Shown: positions 51,782 to 60,925, counted from the first letter of the stretch. The stretch is DNA of 64,000 nt from Marinobacter halodurans (GCF_004327985.1 NZ_SJDL01000017.1:1-64000), one strand, 5' to 3'. Notes: a model not told the origin generated them from the sequence alone. A program made the numbers and translations.

Positions 51782-52170
51782 CGGGTCAGCTCCAGGATAT
51801 TGTGCTCCTTCGTACGTCGGTAACGTTGCTCATCGGTTAACTGGCGGACGAGCGGCGATCCGGTGCGGGCGGATGGGGCGCCGCATTTCGGGTAAGCATC
51901 CGTTAACGGGTCGAAAGGGCGGCCATCGTCGATGAACCGGAGCTGTACCCGGCCTGGATCGAGCTCCAGTTCAAGGTGCAGGTGAAGGGTTTGATGCCGG
52001 GTCTTCCCGACGTGGAAGATATCCACCGCCACGCACCCCAGCACCTCCTTCAGATCAGCCGCTGCCGCTTCCGGTGCGCCCGCTTCGGCGAAGTGACCGC
52101 CCAGCCAGCGCAGCGCATGGGGCAGGTCCGTAGCGTCCATCAGTTGCAGACTGAGGGTTGTGGTCGTCAT
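51754..52170 (-). CDS. RsbW-like HATPase-domain protein with altered N box
   Basis: 138 aa, the size of a stand-alone anti-sigma kinase. The G1 box RFIDDGRPFDPL and the end RQLTDEQRYRRTKEHNILELTRYF follow RsbW/SpoIIAB-type proteins. The N box, normally E-x-x-x-N near residue 42, reads EVLGCVAVDIFHVGK and lacks the Mg-binding Asn, so kinase activity is doubtful. No partner sigma factor or antagonist gene is adjacent. The last 28 bases overlap the sirtuin gene tail in antisense. Confidence 0.65.
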   Translation of the reverse strand: MTTTTLSLQLMDATDLPHALRWLGGHFAEAGAPEAAAADLKEVLGCVAVDIFHVGKTRHQTLHLHLELELDPGRVQLRFIDDGRPFDPLTDAYPKCGAPSARTGSPLVRQLTDEQRYRRTKEHNILELTRYFDPVPGP

Positions 52171-52286
52171 GAGTCGCTGCCTGTCCGTGCAGTGAGCCGG
52201 TTATCAACGTCTTCCTTTGGGGCATGCGGCAGATGTCTGTTTCCCACCAGTGTAGAGGATGTCCGCCAAACCGGCAGGTAGCCTTC

Positions 52287-53252
52287 CTAATCCAGGGCCA
52301 GGCGGACGATAAAGATACTGCGGGGCTGTTTGATGTGGGTGGTGAAGATCACCAGCCGGCGGATTTCGTCCATATCCATGGTGCGGCTCTTGGGTGCGTT
52401 CCTGATGTCGGACATCGGTATCTGGAAACGGTTCAGGCCGGGTTTGACATGCAGTCGCCGGTTGAAGCGGTCGCTGTAGACGCCATGGCCGCGGTCATGG
52501 ACGATGTCGTTGACCCGGATGGTCATATCCAGCGGCGTGTCGTCCGGGTTGAACAGGACCACTTCCAGCGAGTCGTAACCGCGCCAGTCTTCCGGCAGGT
52601 TGTCCAGTGAGGCGCCCGAATAGAGGTTGATACCCAGCAGGTCCATGCGCAGGCTGTGGTGGAAGCCATCCACATCGCTGGCGTGCTCCTGGGTCCGGTG
52701 GACGCGGCCCCGCCAGTAATGCAGCGGGTGGGGATCGTCGAAGTTGTACAGCGTCGGTAACTGGTTGGCGATCCGATACTGCTGTTCCGCCACCGCGGCG
52801 ACGGTCTGGAGTTCCAGCAGCAGCAACACCGCCGCCGTCAGGCGCAGTGTCCAGTTGAGGACCCGGCGCCAGCGGATCGCCGGTGGACGATAGCCCCAGG
52901 CCAGTACCAGCCAGGTACCGATCAGGTTGCGGAAGATGTCGTGCCAGTCGCTATCCCGTCCGACGTTGCCCTGGATCAGCTCAATAATGACGCCCACTCC
53001 GGTGACGAACGCCGTGCAGGCAAGCCACAGCCAGGCTCCGCTGAGCCACCGGCGCGGGCGCACGGCCAAGGTAAACAGCGTGAAGAAAAGGATATGCCCG
53101 AGATTCCAGGCCGCTTTGAACAGCGGGCCGGATGACCAGTCGGGGCCCCCCACGAAGAAAAACGGCAGGAGGATGAGTGCGGCAATGGACGCCGGCCAGT
53201 TGTATTGGGAGCGGGCTAACATGGAATGCGATCGTACTGTAAAGCGAGGCAT
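52287..53252 (-). CDS. VanZ-like membrane protein with C-terminal binding domain
   Basis: About 321 aa. The first ~130 residues have four hydrophobic segments with FVTGVGVIIELIQGNVGRDSDWHDIFRNLIGTWLVLAWG, the VanZ-family core (E-x-x-Q and D-x-x-x-N). The remaining ~180 residues (from YNFDDPHPLHYW) form a soluble beta-rich domain with YDSLEVVLFNPDDTPLDMTIRVND and RRLHVKPGLNRFQIPMSDI, resembling a carbohydrate-binding galactose-binding-like fold. Several in-frame ATG codons exist (53264, 53252, 53222); 53252 is my choice, weakly. Role unknown; the second domain suggests envelope glycans. Confidence 0.7.
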   Translation of the reverse strand: MPRFTVRSHSMLARSQYNWPASIAALILLPFFFVGGPDWSSGPLFKAAWNLGHILFFTLFTLAVRPRRWLSGAWLWLACTAFVTGVGVIIELIQGNVGRDSDWHDIFRNLIGTWLVLAWGYRPPAIRWRRVLNWTLRLTAAVLLLLELQTVAAVAEQQYRIANQLPTLYNFDDPHPLHYWRGRVHRTQEHASDVDGFHHSLRMDLLGINLYSGASLDNLPEDWRGYDSLEVVLFNPDDTPLDMTIRVNDIVHDRGHGVYSDRFNRRLHVKPGLNRFQIPMSDIRNAPKSRTMDMDEIRRLVIFTTHIKQPRSIFIVRLALD

Positions 53253-53643
53253 GCTGTCCCGCATCTGACTAAACTTTAAGGCACCACGGATCAACGCCTG
53301 GGCGGTTCCCGGCGTTCAGGCGATTATCCGGGGCTCTTCGCGGCAGGATCAAGGCGTGGCCGGGCTTGATCCGGATGATTCCGTGCCGTTGCGGCGGCGC
53401 CACGTCTCCTGTAGTGGTTAGGAGGCTACCTTGTTGGTGGGGCTGTCAGCGAAACGAAACGGGGTTCGGGCAATCTAACAATCAGGCGGTCTATGCTTCG
53501 TCTGTGGTTGTCATAGACACAAGCTGGGTTAACGGTAAAAACAATCTAATTCAAAATCACAATAGCTGGAAGTTATTTTCAAGGGGGTATTCAGACCAGT
53601 CGCCCGTTACAGAACCGGGCCACGGCAGTAGGAGCTACGCGTT
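53253..53643 (+). other. cfa upstream region
   Basis: 391 bases between divergent VanZ-like and cfa genes. Bases ~53470-53600 are AT-rich, with an A/T-rich promoter-like zone and CTATGCT (53493-53499) that resembles an RpoS-type -10 (CTATACT). cfa is RpoS-controlled in other bacteria, so this fits but is not proof. No gene or RNA is supported. Confidence 0.35.
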
Positions 53644-54798
53644 ATGGATATGGCTACCAAGTCAAAGTCGCCGTACCTGTCCGAGAACAAGTCTGTCCAT
53701 CGCCTGATGGAGGACCTGATGGCGCGGGCGGGTGTCGAGATTGGGGGAGAGCGTCCCTGGGACATGCAGTTGAAGGCACCGGGCGTCCCCGAGCGGATTT
53801 TTGCTGGCGGCAGCCTCGGTCTCGGCGAAAGCTACATGGACGGAGAGTGGGACGTCGAACAGCTCGACGAGTTTTTCCACCGGATCATTCGCGCCCGCCT
53901 GGAAGAGAAAGTCCGTCCCTCCACCGTTCTGTGGCAAGCCATCAAGAGCCGGCTGGTCAATCGCCAGACCCAGCGCCGGGCACACCAGGTGGGCGAACAG
54001 CACTACGACCTGGGTAACGATTTCTACGAGGCGATGCTGGATCGTCGCATGACCTACACCTGTGGCTACTGGAAAAACGCGACCACCCTTGATGAAGCCC
54101 AGGAAGCCAAGCTCGATCTCATCTGCCGCAAGCTCCAGCTGGAACCCGGTATGCGCGTCCTGGACATTGGCTGCGGGTGGGGCAGTTTCATGGCCTATGC
54201 TGCTGAGCATTACGGGGTGGAGTGTGTCGGTGTCACCATCTCCCGGGAACAGGTGCACTGGGCCCGGGAACACTACCCCGACCTGCCGCTGGAATTCCGC
54301 ATGCAGGATTACCGGGAAGTCGACGAAACGTTCGACCGGGTGGCCAGCGTCGGCATGTTCGAGCACGTTGGCGACAAGAACTACCGCACCTTCATGGAAG
54401 TGGCGCACCGCTGCCTGAAGGATGGTGGGCTGTTCCTGCTGCATACCATCGGCAAGAACGAGCGCAAACCCTATTCGGATCCCTGGATCGACCGCTACAT
54501 CTTCCCCAACGGTGAGCTGCCGTCCGTCGGCCAGATCGGCGATGCGGTGGATAACCTGTTCGTGGTGGAGGATCTGCACAACTTCGGGCCCGATTACGAC
54601 CGCACCCTGCTGGCCTGGTACGCCAATTTCGAGGCTGCCTGGCCGCAGTTTGCCGACCGACTGGGTGAGCGTTTCTACCGCATGTGGCGCTATTACCTGC
54701 TGTCCTGTGCCGGCATTTTCCGGGCCCGGGACATCCAGCTCTGGCAGTGGGTGCTGTCCAAGGGCGGAACGGACGACGTCTTCCCCCGTTACAGTTAG
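53644..54798 (+). CDS. cfa: cyclopropane-fatty-acyl-phospholipid synthase
   Basis: 384 aa. GGSLGLGESYMDGEWDVEQLDEFFHRI is the N-terminal signature, QHYDLGNDFYEAMLDRRMTYTCGYWK marks the CFA substrate region, and LDIGCGWGSFMAYAAEHYGVECVGVTIS binds S-adenosylmethionine; SVGMFEHVGDKNYRTFM holds active-site Glu/His residues. It adds a methylene bridge to unsaturated phospholipid chains, protecting membranes from acid, drying and solvents. GGAGCTACGCGTT precedes the ATG. Convergent with the L,D-transpeptidase gene 11 bases away. Confidence 0.94.
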   Translation: MDMATKSKSPYLSENKSVHRLMEDLMARAGVEIGGERPWDMQLKAPGVPERIFAGGSLGLGESYMDGEWDVEQLDEFFHRIIRARLEEKVRPSTVLWQAIKSRLVNRQTQRRAHQVGEQHYDLGNDFYEAMLDRRMTYTCGYWKNATTLDEAQEAKLDLICRKLQLEPGMRVLDIGCGWGSFMAYAAEHYGVECVGVTISREQVHWAREHYPDLPLEFRMQDYREVDETFDRVASVGMFEHVGDKNYRTFMEVAHRCLKDGGLFLLHTIGKNERKPYSDPWIDRYIFPNGELPSVGQIGDAVDNLFVVEDLHNFGPDYDRTLLAWYANFEAAWPQFADRLGERFYRMWRYYLLSCAGIFRARDIQLWQWVLSKGGTDDVFPRYS

Positions 54799-54809
54799 CC
54801 AGGGGCCCC

Positions 54810-56417
54810 CTAATCGTCCAGAAGCGCCAGCAGGGGCCGATCACTGCCGTACACATCCGGACGGTAGGTGATCTGTCCGCTGGCGTCGGCTTCCGCCGTC
54901 CAGTAGGCCATCAGGATATACACCCCGTGGGGCAGGGGAACGTTATGGGATTCGCCGGAGGCCAGCGCGTTGTCGAACTCGCGTTGGCGTTCGGGACTGG
55001 CATCCCGGAACAGCAGCCGGGTGAGCGTCATGGCTCCCTGGACCCGCACGCAGCCGGAGCTGTAGAAACGGTTGGGCGAGCTGAAGAGCCCGGCGGCCGG
55101 TGTGTCGTGGAGGTAAACGGCGTAGGGGTTGGAAAAACGGATCGCCACCCGACCCAGCGCGTTGCCGGGGCCCGGATCCTGGCGAAACGTCAGTCCCTGT
55201 GGGTGATTCCAGTCCACTTCGCTCTGTTGCCGTTCCTCGCCGGAGCGGTCAAGGATGCGGATGTTGCGGTCACGGAGGTAATCCGGGTCGCGCCGGATGG
55301 CGGGCAGGGCGTCCTTCAGGAAAATGCTGCGGGGCATGGTCCAGTGCGGATTGACCGTGACGTGGGTGATCACTGACTTCAGCTCCGGGGTGGCCCGTTT
55401 GGGGCGCCCGACCTGGGCCTTGCCCGACCAGACCCGCTCGCCGTCTTCATAGAATTCGATCCGCGCGGCGGCGATATCGACTAACACCAGCGTTTTCTCC
55501 ATGTCCCGCGACAGCCAGCGCAGCCGCTCCAGGTTGGCCCGGATCTGCTGCAGGCGTTGCTGCGGGCTGACGTTGAGCTGTTGCAGGGTTCGCCGGCCAA
55601 CCTTGCCGTCGACCGCCAGACTGTGACGTTGCTGGAAGTGGCGGACGGCCAGTGACAGCCCATCATCGAAGGACCGGCTCATGACATCGGGCCGCGGGGG
55701 AAGGGGCAGGTAGCCCTGGGCCTGGAGCCGCTGGCGTACCCGTGCCACACGATCCCCGTAGTCGCCGGTTGCCAGTGTCGGTCCATCCGGTATCCCTACC
55801 CAGTGGTCCGGCAGGGTGGTTCGGGCCCGGGCATACCCCTTGCGCAGGTTCCGGTAGCGATCCGTATGGGGCCGCGCGTCGGCGAAGGCGCGATCCATGT
55901 CATCCAGGCCGGCGATCGCCTGGTCCACCAGTGGTCCGGGATCGTCCACCGAGGACACGTTGGCCGAGCGCCAGATGGGCGGGGCCTCCTGATGGAACGC
56001 CTTACCGTAGCGCAGATCGGACAGGGCCCGCAGATAGGCGTCGGTTGCCAGACGCCTGTCGCAGTCGGGCAGCTGTCCCCAGGTCGTCAGGTGAGCCAGC
56101 GCCTCCTGCAGTTCCGCAAGCCAGTAGTCGGAGGGTGCCAGACCATCGTCCGTGAGGGATTGCAGATGCTGGATGAGCCCCCTCAGGTGTGCCGGTTCGG
56201 ACCAGGGTGACGAGTGACCGGTTTGCGTCGCGAAACGCGCCATGGCCTCCCTATGGAAGTCCGACGTGTCCGGCAGCGCCTCGCATCGATCGGGATTAAG
56301 GCGATGTAATGCTTGGGCCTGTGCCGCAAAAAGAGCGAGGCAGAAAGCAGTTACAACGTAACCGGCCAGTGTCCATACGTTCCTGAGTGTACGAATTTTG
56401 TGCAACTGGATTCTCAT
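54810..56417 (-). CDS. L,D-transpeptidase, YcbB/LdtD type (paralogue 2)
   Basis: 535 aa. N-terminal anchor (VWTLAGYVVTAFCLALFAAQAQA), a scaffold and PG-binding segment (LAVRHFQQRHSLAVDGKVGRRTLQQLNV) and the YkuD domain with YAVYLHDTPAAGLF and nucleophile Cys456 in YSSGCVRV. Equivalent in architecture to paralogue 1 at 23537-25174 but clearly divergent in sequence. It would form 3-3 peptidoglycan cross-links. AAGGAT lies 9-10 bases before the ATG at 56417. Divergent from the small YkuD_2 gene. Confidence 0.9.
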   Translation of the reverse strand: MRIQLHKIRTLRNVWTLAGYVVTAFCLALFAAQAQALHRLNPDRCEALPDTSDFHREAMARFATQTGHSSPWSEPAHLRGLIQHLQSLTDDGLAPSDYWLAELQEALAHLTTWGQLPDCDRRLATDAYLRALSDLRYGKAFHQEAPPIWRSANVSSVDDPGPLVDQAIAGLDDMDRAFADARPHTDRYRNLRKGYARARTTLPDHWVGIPDGPTLATGDYGDRVARVRQRLQAQGYLPLPPRPDVMSRSFDDGLSLAVRHFQQRHSLAVDGKVGRRTLQQLNVSPQQRLQQIRANLERLRWLSRDMEKTLVLVDIAAARIEFYEDGERVWSGKAQVGRPKRATPELKSVITHVTVNPHWTMPRSIFLKDALPAIRRDPDYLRDRNIRILDRSGEERQQSEVDWNHPQGLTFRQDPGPGNALGRVAIRFSNPYAVYLHDTPAAGLFSSPNRFYSSGCVRVQGAMTLTRLLFRDASPERQREFDNALASGESHNVPLPHGVYILMAYWTAEADASGQITYRPDVYGSDRPLLALLDD

Positions 56418-56532
56418 CTCAGAAATCCTTGGATAAAATGCGTCATCCTTTCGGGGCACCGCATCGCTTCAGCTCCGGAAGCCGCCACTGGCAAAGTCCA
56501 TGCGGATTCGAACGCACCCGAGGGAGAGAATC

Positions 56533-57264
56533 ATGATCGACAGACGCTTGCAACGCGTTCTGGCAGTCGTTTTGGGCGTACTGTTTTCACAGCTTCTGGC
56601 ACTACAAAGCCATGCAGCGGCCTTCGACAAGGCGCTGTACAACAAACTCAGCAAGGCCGCTCCCAATCTGAGCCATAAGGTGCTGCAACAGGCGCTACAG
56701 GCTTCCGAGTGTGCCGTCAGCCACGGGATTCGCTCGCCGAAGCGTCTGGCCGTGATCGATTTCTCCCTGCCTTCCTCCGAAAAACGTCTCTGGCTGTTGG
56801 ACCTGGAAACCGGGGCATTGGTTCTGCGCGGACTGGTCGCTCACGGCAAGAATTCCGGAATGACCGAGGCCACGGCGTTCTCCAACGTCGAGGGCAGCTT
56901 CCAGTCCAGCATCGGCCTGTTTCAGGCCGGTGAAACCTACCGTGGCCGGCATGGCTACGCGCTGCGCCTGGACGGTCTGGAAAAAGGCGTCAACGACCTG
57001 GCCCGGCAACGGGCCATCGTGATCCACGGCGCGGAATACGTGGCCCAGTCCTGGGTCCAGCGCTACGGCCGCATCGGCCGCAGCCACGGCTGCCCGGCCG
57101 TGAGCAACAAGGTGATCCGCCAGGTCGTGGACAATCTCAAGGGCGGCCAGTTGGTCTTCACCTACTATCCCGACCAGGAGTGGCTGCAATCCTCCAGTTT
57201 CCTGCACTGCGGCTCCACGCGTATGGCCGGTGCCGACGACCGGGGCGACGATAGCAACATCTGA
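56533..57264 (+). CDS. murein L,D-transpeptidase catalytic domain protein (YkuD_2 type)
   Basis: 243 aa. Signal peptide ending near QSHAAA, then a helical stretch and the catalytic domain with IVIHGAEYV (His165) and GRSHGCPAV (His185, Cys187), the HG...SHGC motif of the YkuD_2 family. SSEKRLWLLDLETGALVLRGLVAHGKNSG is its beta-strand core. Periplasmic; probably a peptidoglycan or lipoprotein cross-linking or cutting enzyme. AGGGAG lies 6 bases before the ATG at 56533. A hairpin follows the stop. Confidence 0.88.
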   Translation: MIDRRLQRVLAVVLGVLFSQLLALQSHAAAFDKALYNKLSKAAPNLSHKVLQQALQASECAVSHGIRSPKRLAVIDFSLPSSEKRLWLLDLETGALVLRGLVAHGKNSGMTEATAFSNVEGSFQSSIGLFQAGETYRGRHGYALRLDGLEKGVNDLARQRAIVIHGAEYVAQSWVQRYGRIGRSHGCPAVSNKVIRQVVDNLKGGQLVFTYYPDQEWLQSSSFLHCGSTRMAGADDRGDDSNI

Positions 57265-57275
57265 TGGGCAAGGCG

Positions 57276-57297
57276 GCGGGCCGTGCCTTTGGCCCGC
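57276..57297 (+). terminator. hairpin after the YkuD_2 gene
   Basis: GCGGGCC (57276-57282) and GGCCCGC (57291-57297) form a 7-bp stem with an 8-base loop, 11 bases after the stop. No T-run follows, so this is a weak terminator candidate. Confidence 0.35.
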
Positions 57298-57492
57298 TCC
57301 CGACTGCGTCCGTCCTCCTAATTCCCTTTGCCCGATTTCCTGAAATCCTCCCGCCTGGATCATCGGGGCCATTTGTCGGTCTCTCCCTCAAACCATAGTC
57401 AATACGAGCGGAGTCTGGCCATGGTTGCAGTGCCTGCCGTTCGTGGAATCCGGTCAGTTCCGGTCGTGACGCATTGAAAAGGATGGCCATGA

Positions 57493-57640
57493 ACGCGTCG
57501 GGAAGCAAAGATCGAGGAGACCGGCGAAAAGAAGATCCGGGTCCGTTGCACGCTGACGGCCGCCGGCAGGATCTGCGTCGAGAGCGATGTGCTGGCGGTG
57601 CGGGTGCCGGCTAGCTGGTTCGAGTGCCCCGGGTTTCCTC
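57493..57640 (+). pseudogene. possible remnant of a hotdog-fold (thioesterase/dehydratase-like) gene
   Basis: In one plus frame, bases 57511-57620 read as a coherent amphipathic beta-strand pair: IEETGEKKIRVRCTLTAAGR followed by ICVESDVLAVRVPASWF. This resembles the last strands of acyl-CoA thioesterase or MaoC-like hotdog proteins. An in-frame stop lies just before it (57490-57492) and no start or upstream half exists in any frame, so it would be a decayed 3' fragment. The rest of 57265-57725 shows no gene. Weakly supported. Confidence 0.25.
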
Positions 57641-57725
57641 ATGCCGACTCGCGTCGCAGTTGCAATCGGGTTCCGTTAGACTTGGCCCCTGATCGAATAC
57701 AATTGCCCGTCAGAAAAGGACACCC

Positions 57726-58508
57726 ATGGCTTCGAACTCTTCATTACTTCCGGAGGTGGTCCGGATTGCCGAGGCGGCCAGCGCCAGGGTACTCGAAATT
57801 TACGAGACCGATTTTTCCGTCGATCACAAGGCCGACAAGTCGCCGATCACCGAAGCGGATATGGCCTCCCACCACATCATCGTCGAGGGCCTGCGAGCCC
57901 TGACGCCGGACATTCCCATTCTTTCGGAAGAATCCGCCAATGCCCCCTGGGACGAGCGCCGTTACTGGACGCGCTTCTGGCTGGTTGATCCAATCGATGG
58001 GACCAAGGATTTCGTCAATCGCAGCGGTGAGTTCACCGTCAATATTGCCCTGGTCGAGCAGGGCGAGCCGGTAATGGGCGTGGTGACAGCTCCGGCGCTG
58101 GGCGAGGTTTACTGGGGCCTGAAAGGCGAGGGTGCCTGGAAGCGCGACCGGGCAGGCAAGACGCTCAGGCTCAGCGTCGTCGAACCGCCGGCCAGCAAGC
58201 GGGTGGTGGCCAGCAAGAACCACCTGAACGACGAAACCCGGACCTTCATTGAAGCGCTGGGCGAGCACTGTCTGGTCCAGGCCGGCAGCTCCCTGAAGTT
58301 CTGCCGCATCGCGGAGGGCGAAGCTGATATCTATCCCCGCCTCGGCCCGACCTGCGAATGGGATACCGGAGCAGCACAAGCCGTACTCGAAGCCGCCGGA
58401 GGCAAGGTGCGCAAGCTGGATGATTCGCCCATGGAGTATGGCAAGGAAGACGTGCTCAACCCTTACTTCGTGGCGTCCGGCAGTTGGTATGAGCCGGGCG
58501 GCGCTTGA
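57726..58508 (+). CDS. cysQ: 3'(2'),5'-bisphosphate nucleotidase
   Basis: 260 aa. Inositol-monophosphatase superfamily motifs: HKADKSPITEADMASHHII, ILSEES, FWLVDPIDGTKDFVNRSGEFTVNIALVE (DPxDGT metal site) and CEWDTGAAQAVLEAAGG (WDxA). These and the length fit CysQ, which converts 3'-phosphoadenosine-5'-phosphate to AMP during sulfate assimilation. AAAAGGACACCC precedes the ATG. No other cys gene is adjacent. Inner-membrane-associated or cytoplasmic. Confidence 0.92.
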   Translation: MASNSSLLPEVVRIAEAASARVLEIYETDFSVDHKADKSPITEADMASHHIIVEGLRALTPDIPILSEESANAPWDERRYWTRFWLVDPIDGTKDFVNRSGEFTVNIALVEQGEPVMGVVTAPALGEVYWGLKGEGAWKRDRAGKTLRLSVVEPPASKRVVASKNHLNDETRTFIEALGEHCLVQAGSSLKFCRIAEGEADIYPRLGPTCEWDTGAAQAVLEAAGGKVRKLDDSPMEYGKEDVLNPYFVASGSWYEPGGA

Positions 58509-58682
58509 ATAGCCGGCCCGGTGAGGAATTGCCCTTCGCGGGACAGGGTAGGGGGAGACGCGGCGGGGACTCAATCCACGGATCCCACTTGCCTTGCTGT
58601 ATGAATCCGTTGCCGGCCATCACCGCCGCCGGAGCGCTTTCCTGGGCGGGTATCAGACCCGCTCCTGCCACCTCTCGGTCCC

Positions 58683-58904
58683 CTAGGGACGATGTTGCTC
58701 CTTACGGCCGATGATATAGAACACCAGCGCACCCAAGCCGACCAGGATCATAACCCAACCAACGTTTTCGGCCATGTCGGTGTTTTCGGCACCGGGTGCC
58801 ATCAGGGCCACGATGCCGACGATGATGCTGAACACCGCACTTAGGAAGAGGACAATCAGACTTTTGCGGGGCTCTTCGGTGACGACTTTCTTGGGATTAT
58901 CCAT
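58683..58904 (-). CDS. small two-TM membrane protein, unknown
   Basis: 73 aa. KSLIVLFLSAVFSIIVGIVALMAPG and VGWVMILVGLGALVFYIIGR are two clear membrane helices, with a short acidic loop (AENTDMAENV) between and a basic tail RKEQHRP. A GGAGG site lies 6 bases before the ATG at 58904, so it is probably expressed. I do not recognise a named family. Convergent with cysQ. Confidence 0.6.
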   Translation of the reverse strand: MDNPKKVVTEEPRKSLIVLFLSAVFSIIVGIVALMAPGAENTDMAENVGWVMILVGLGALVFYIIGRKEQHRP

Positions 58905-59310
58905 ACTTACCTCCACTCGCTTCCGGCGAACGCGGCGCCCGATGCAAAATCATTCGAGCACCGGGCCTTTGGCCATGGGCGACTCGCCCTTTGGCCTGCT
59001 CGCGAACGGCGGCTTCTGATAGTCATTGTTGTAGCGCAGAGTCCAGGATCAAGGGCTTTCGCTTTACAACTTCTGTAGACACTTTACGCCGTTCGCCGGG
59101 GGCTGTGGGCCAGGATGACGTAACCGAAATGTTGTTACCGGACTGCAGGCTTCAACGTGTGTAGGGATATCTGACGGAAACAGAAGCGCTTAACCGGCGA
59201 TGCATGCCGGTAGCGGCCAAGCGAGGGTGGAGAAATGGACACGAATGTCGATTCACACCGGTCTCCGACATCGGTCGACACGGATTCTTGCTGGGGAAGT
59301 GAGGGGGAAT
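58905..59310. other. gene-free region
   Basis: About 400 bases between the small membrane protein gene and the hairpin after the Na+-transporter gene. I see no coding sequence with a ribosome binding site, no RNA gene and no repeat. It contains the promoter for the small gene at its left end. Confidence 0.4.
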
Positions 59311-59335
59311 GGCCGGGCCCCGAAGGAACCCGGCC
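59311..59335 (-). terminator. hairpin after the Na+-dependent transporter gene
   Basis: Read on the minus strand, GGCCGGG and CCCGGCC form the outer stem, extended by two G-U and two G-C pairs to a TTC loop. It starts 8 bases after the transporter stop. No U-tract follows, so termination may be Rho-assisted. Confidence 0.5.
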
Positions 59336-59343
59336 GGACTGGA

Positions 59344-60750
59344 TTACACCAGGTTGTAGATAAACACGATCGCAACCGCCACCGGTGTCAGGAAGCGGAT
59401 GGTGTTGTACCAGAGATTGAAGCCGGCTGCTGGCAGGTTCAGCTCGTTCTCCAGTGCCTGACGGGACATGAACCAGCCAGTGAACACGGCCACCAGCAGG
59501 CCACCCAGCGGCAGCAGGATGTTGGCCGTCAGGAAGTCCAGCAGGTCGAAGATGGTCTTGCCTTCGAACATGGCGAACATACCCAGCGGATGGATATCCG
59601 ACCACAGGTTCAGGGACAGGATGGAGGCAATGCCCAGCGCCCAGCAGGCAATACCGGCGCCCAGGGTGCTGACGATACGGTTCATGCCTTTCTGCTCTTC
59701 CAGCCACTCCACCAGGGGCTCCAGCAGGGAGATGCCCGAGGTCCAGGCGGCAAAGATCAACAGGATGAAGAACAGCGTGCCGAAGAAACTGCCCATGGGC
59801 ATCTGACCGAACGCGAACGGCAGGGTCTGGAAGATCAGGCCCGGCCCGGCTCCCGGCTCGAGGCCGTTGGCAAAGACGATCGGGAAGATGGCGAGACCGG
59901 CCAGCAGGGCGACGACGGTGTCGATGATGGACACGGTGATGGACGTCCTGGCAATCGAAACGCCCTTGGGCAGGTAGGAACCGTAGGCCATCATGACCGC
60001 CATGCCCAGGCTCAGGGTGAAGAAGGCGTGGCCGAGGGCAATCAGGACGCCCTTGGTGGTCAGCTTGGAAAAGTCAGGCTCGAACAGGAACGCCACAGCA
60101 TCGCTGAAATGGCCGGAGGTCATGGCGTAGCCCACTACTACCAGCAACAGCACGAACAGCGCCGGCATCAGGATACTGACCGCCTTTTCCAGGCCGGCGC
60201 TGACGCCGCGTGCGACAACCACCATGACCAGCGCCATAAAGACGGTGTGCCATAGCAGAAGGGTTCCCGGATCGCCCACCAGGCCCGAGAAGATCGCCCC
60301 AATGGCGTCCGCGTCCTTGCCCGCAAGTTGGCCGGTGGCCGCGGTGCCCACATAGGACACGGCCCAGCCGCCGATGACGGAGTAGAACGACAGGATCAGG
60401 AAGGCCGCCAGCACGCCGACGGCGCCGACAATGGGCCAGGCCCGGGAGAGGCCATCGAGCCTGGTGATCTGGCGCAGGCTGTTGACCGGGCTGTGTTCGC
60501 CACGGCGGCCGATCATGACTTCCGCCATCATGATGGGAATGCCGATCGCCGCAATACAGACCAGGTAAACCAGAACGAAGGCACCGCCGCCGTTCTCACC
60601 GGTGATGTAGGGGAATTTCCAGATGTTTCCGAGGCCGACCGCGGACCCCGTCGCGGCCAGGATGAAGGCCAGACGTGACGACCAGTGGCCGCGATTCTTT
60701 GTGCTTGCTCCCATGACGCCCTCTGCGCTGCCGGAAGGAGTGGTAGACAT
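59344..60750 (-). CDS. sodium-dependent (NSS/SNF) amino-acid transporter
   Basis: 468 aa, about twelve membrane helices. HWSSRLAFILAATGSAVGLGNIWKFPYITGENGGGAFVLVYLVCI is the hallmark TM1 of the neurotransmitter:sodium symporter family, with the unwound GSAVGLGN region that binds Na+ and substrate. SLGMAVMMAYGSYLPKG and FAAWTSGISLLEPLVEWL are TM6 and TM8 features. It probably takes up an amino acid or related compound. The ATG at 60750 has AGGAG 9 bases upstream; ATG codons further up lie too close to that site. Lies near the leucine-type dehydrogenase gene. Confidence 0.93.
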   Translation of the reverse strand: MSTTPSGSAEGVMGASTKNRGHWSSRLAFILAATGSAVGLGNIWKFPYITGENGGGAFVLVYLVCIAAIGIPIMMAEVMIGRRGEHSPVNSLRQITRLDGLSRAWPIVGAVGVLAAFLILSFYSVIGGWAVSYVGTAATGQLAGKDADAIGAIFSGLVGDPGTLLLWHTVFMALVMVVVARGVSAGLEKAVSILMPALFVLLLVVVGYAMTSGHFSDAVAFLFEPDFSKLTTKGVLIALGHAFFTLSLGMAVMMAYGSYLPKGVSIARTSITVSIIDTVVALLAGLAIFPIVFANGLEPGAGPGLIFQTLPFAFGQMPMGSFFGTLFFILLIFAAWTSGISLLEPLVEWLEEQKGMNRIVSTLGAGIACWALGIASILSLNLWSDIHPLGMFAMFEGKTIFDLLDFLTANILLPLGGLLVAVFTGWFMSRQALENELNLPAAGFNLWYNTIRFLTPVAVAIVFIYNLV

Positions 60751-60925
60751 AAGCATAGTCTCCTGCGAATGCATTGTTGTTGTTGGTCATCCCCGAAAGC
60801 TGCGGGCAAACGGTGGGCTAACCGCCCGGTGGCACCACAGCTTCCTGTTCTGTGCGATCCTGCTGCGAGGGAAGCACCTTAAAGGGCCTCCGGGTCCAGT
60901 GTCTGTCAGGGATTCCCAGGGGACC

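Noticed and set aside
59200-60255. 351-codon open frame on the plus strand
   Set aside because: Antisense to the Na+-dependent transporter; Gln/His/Asp-rich low-complexity peptide.
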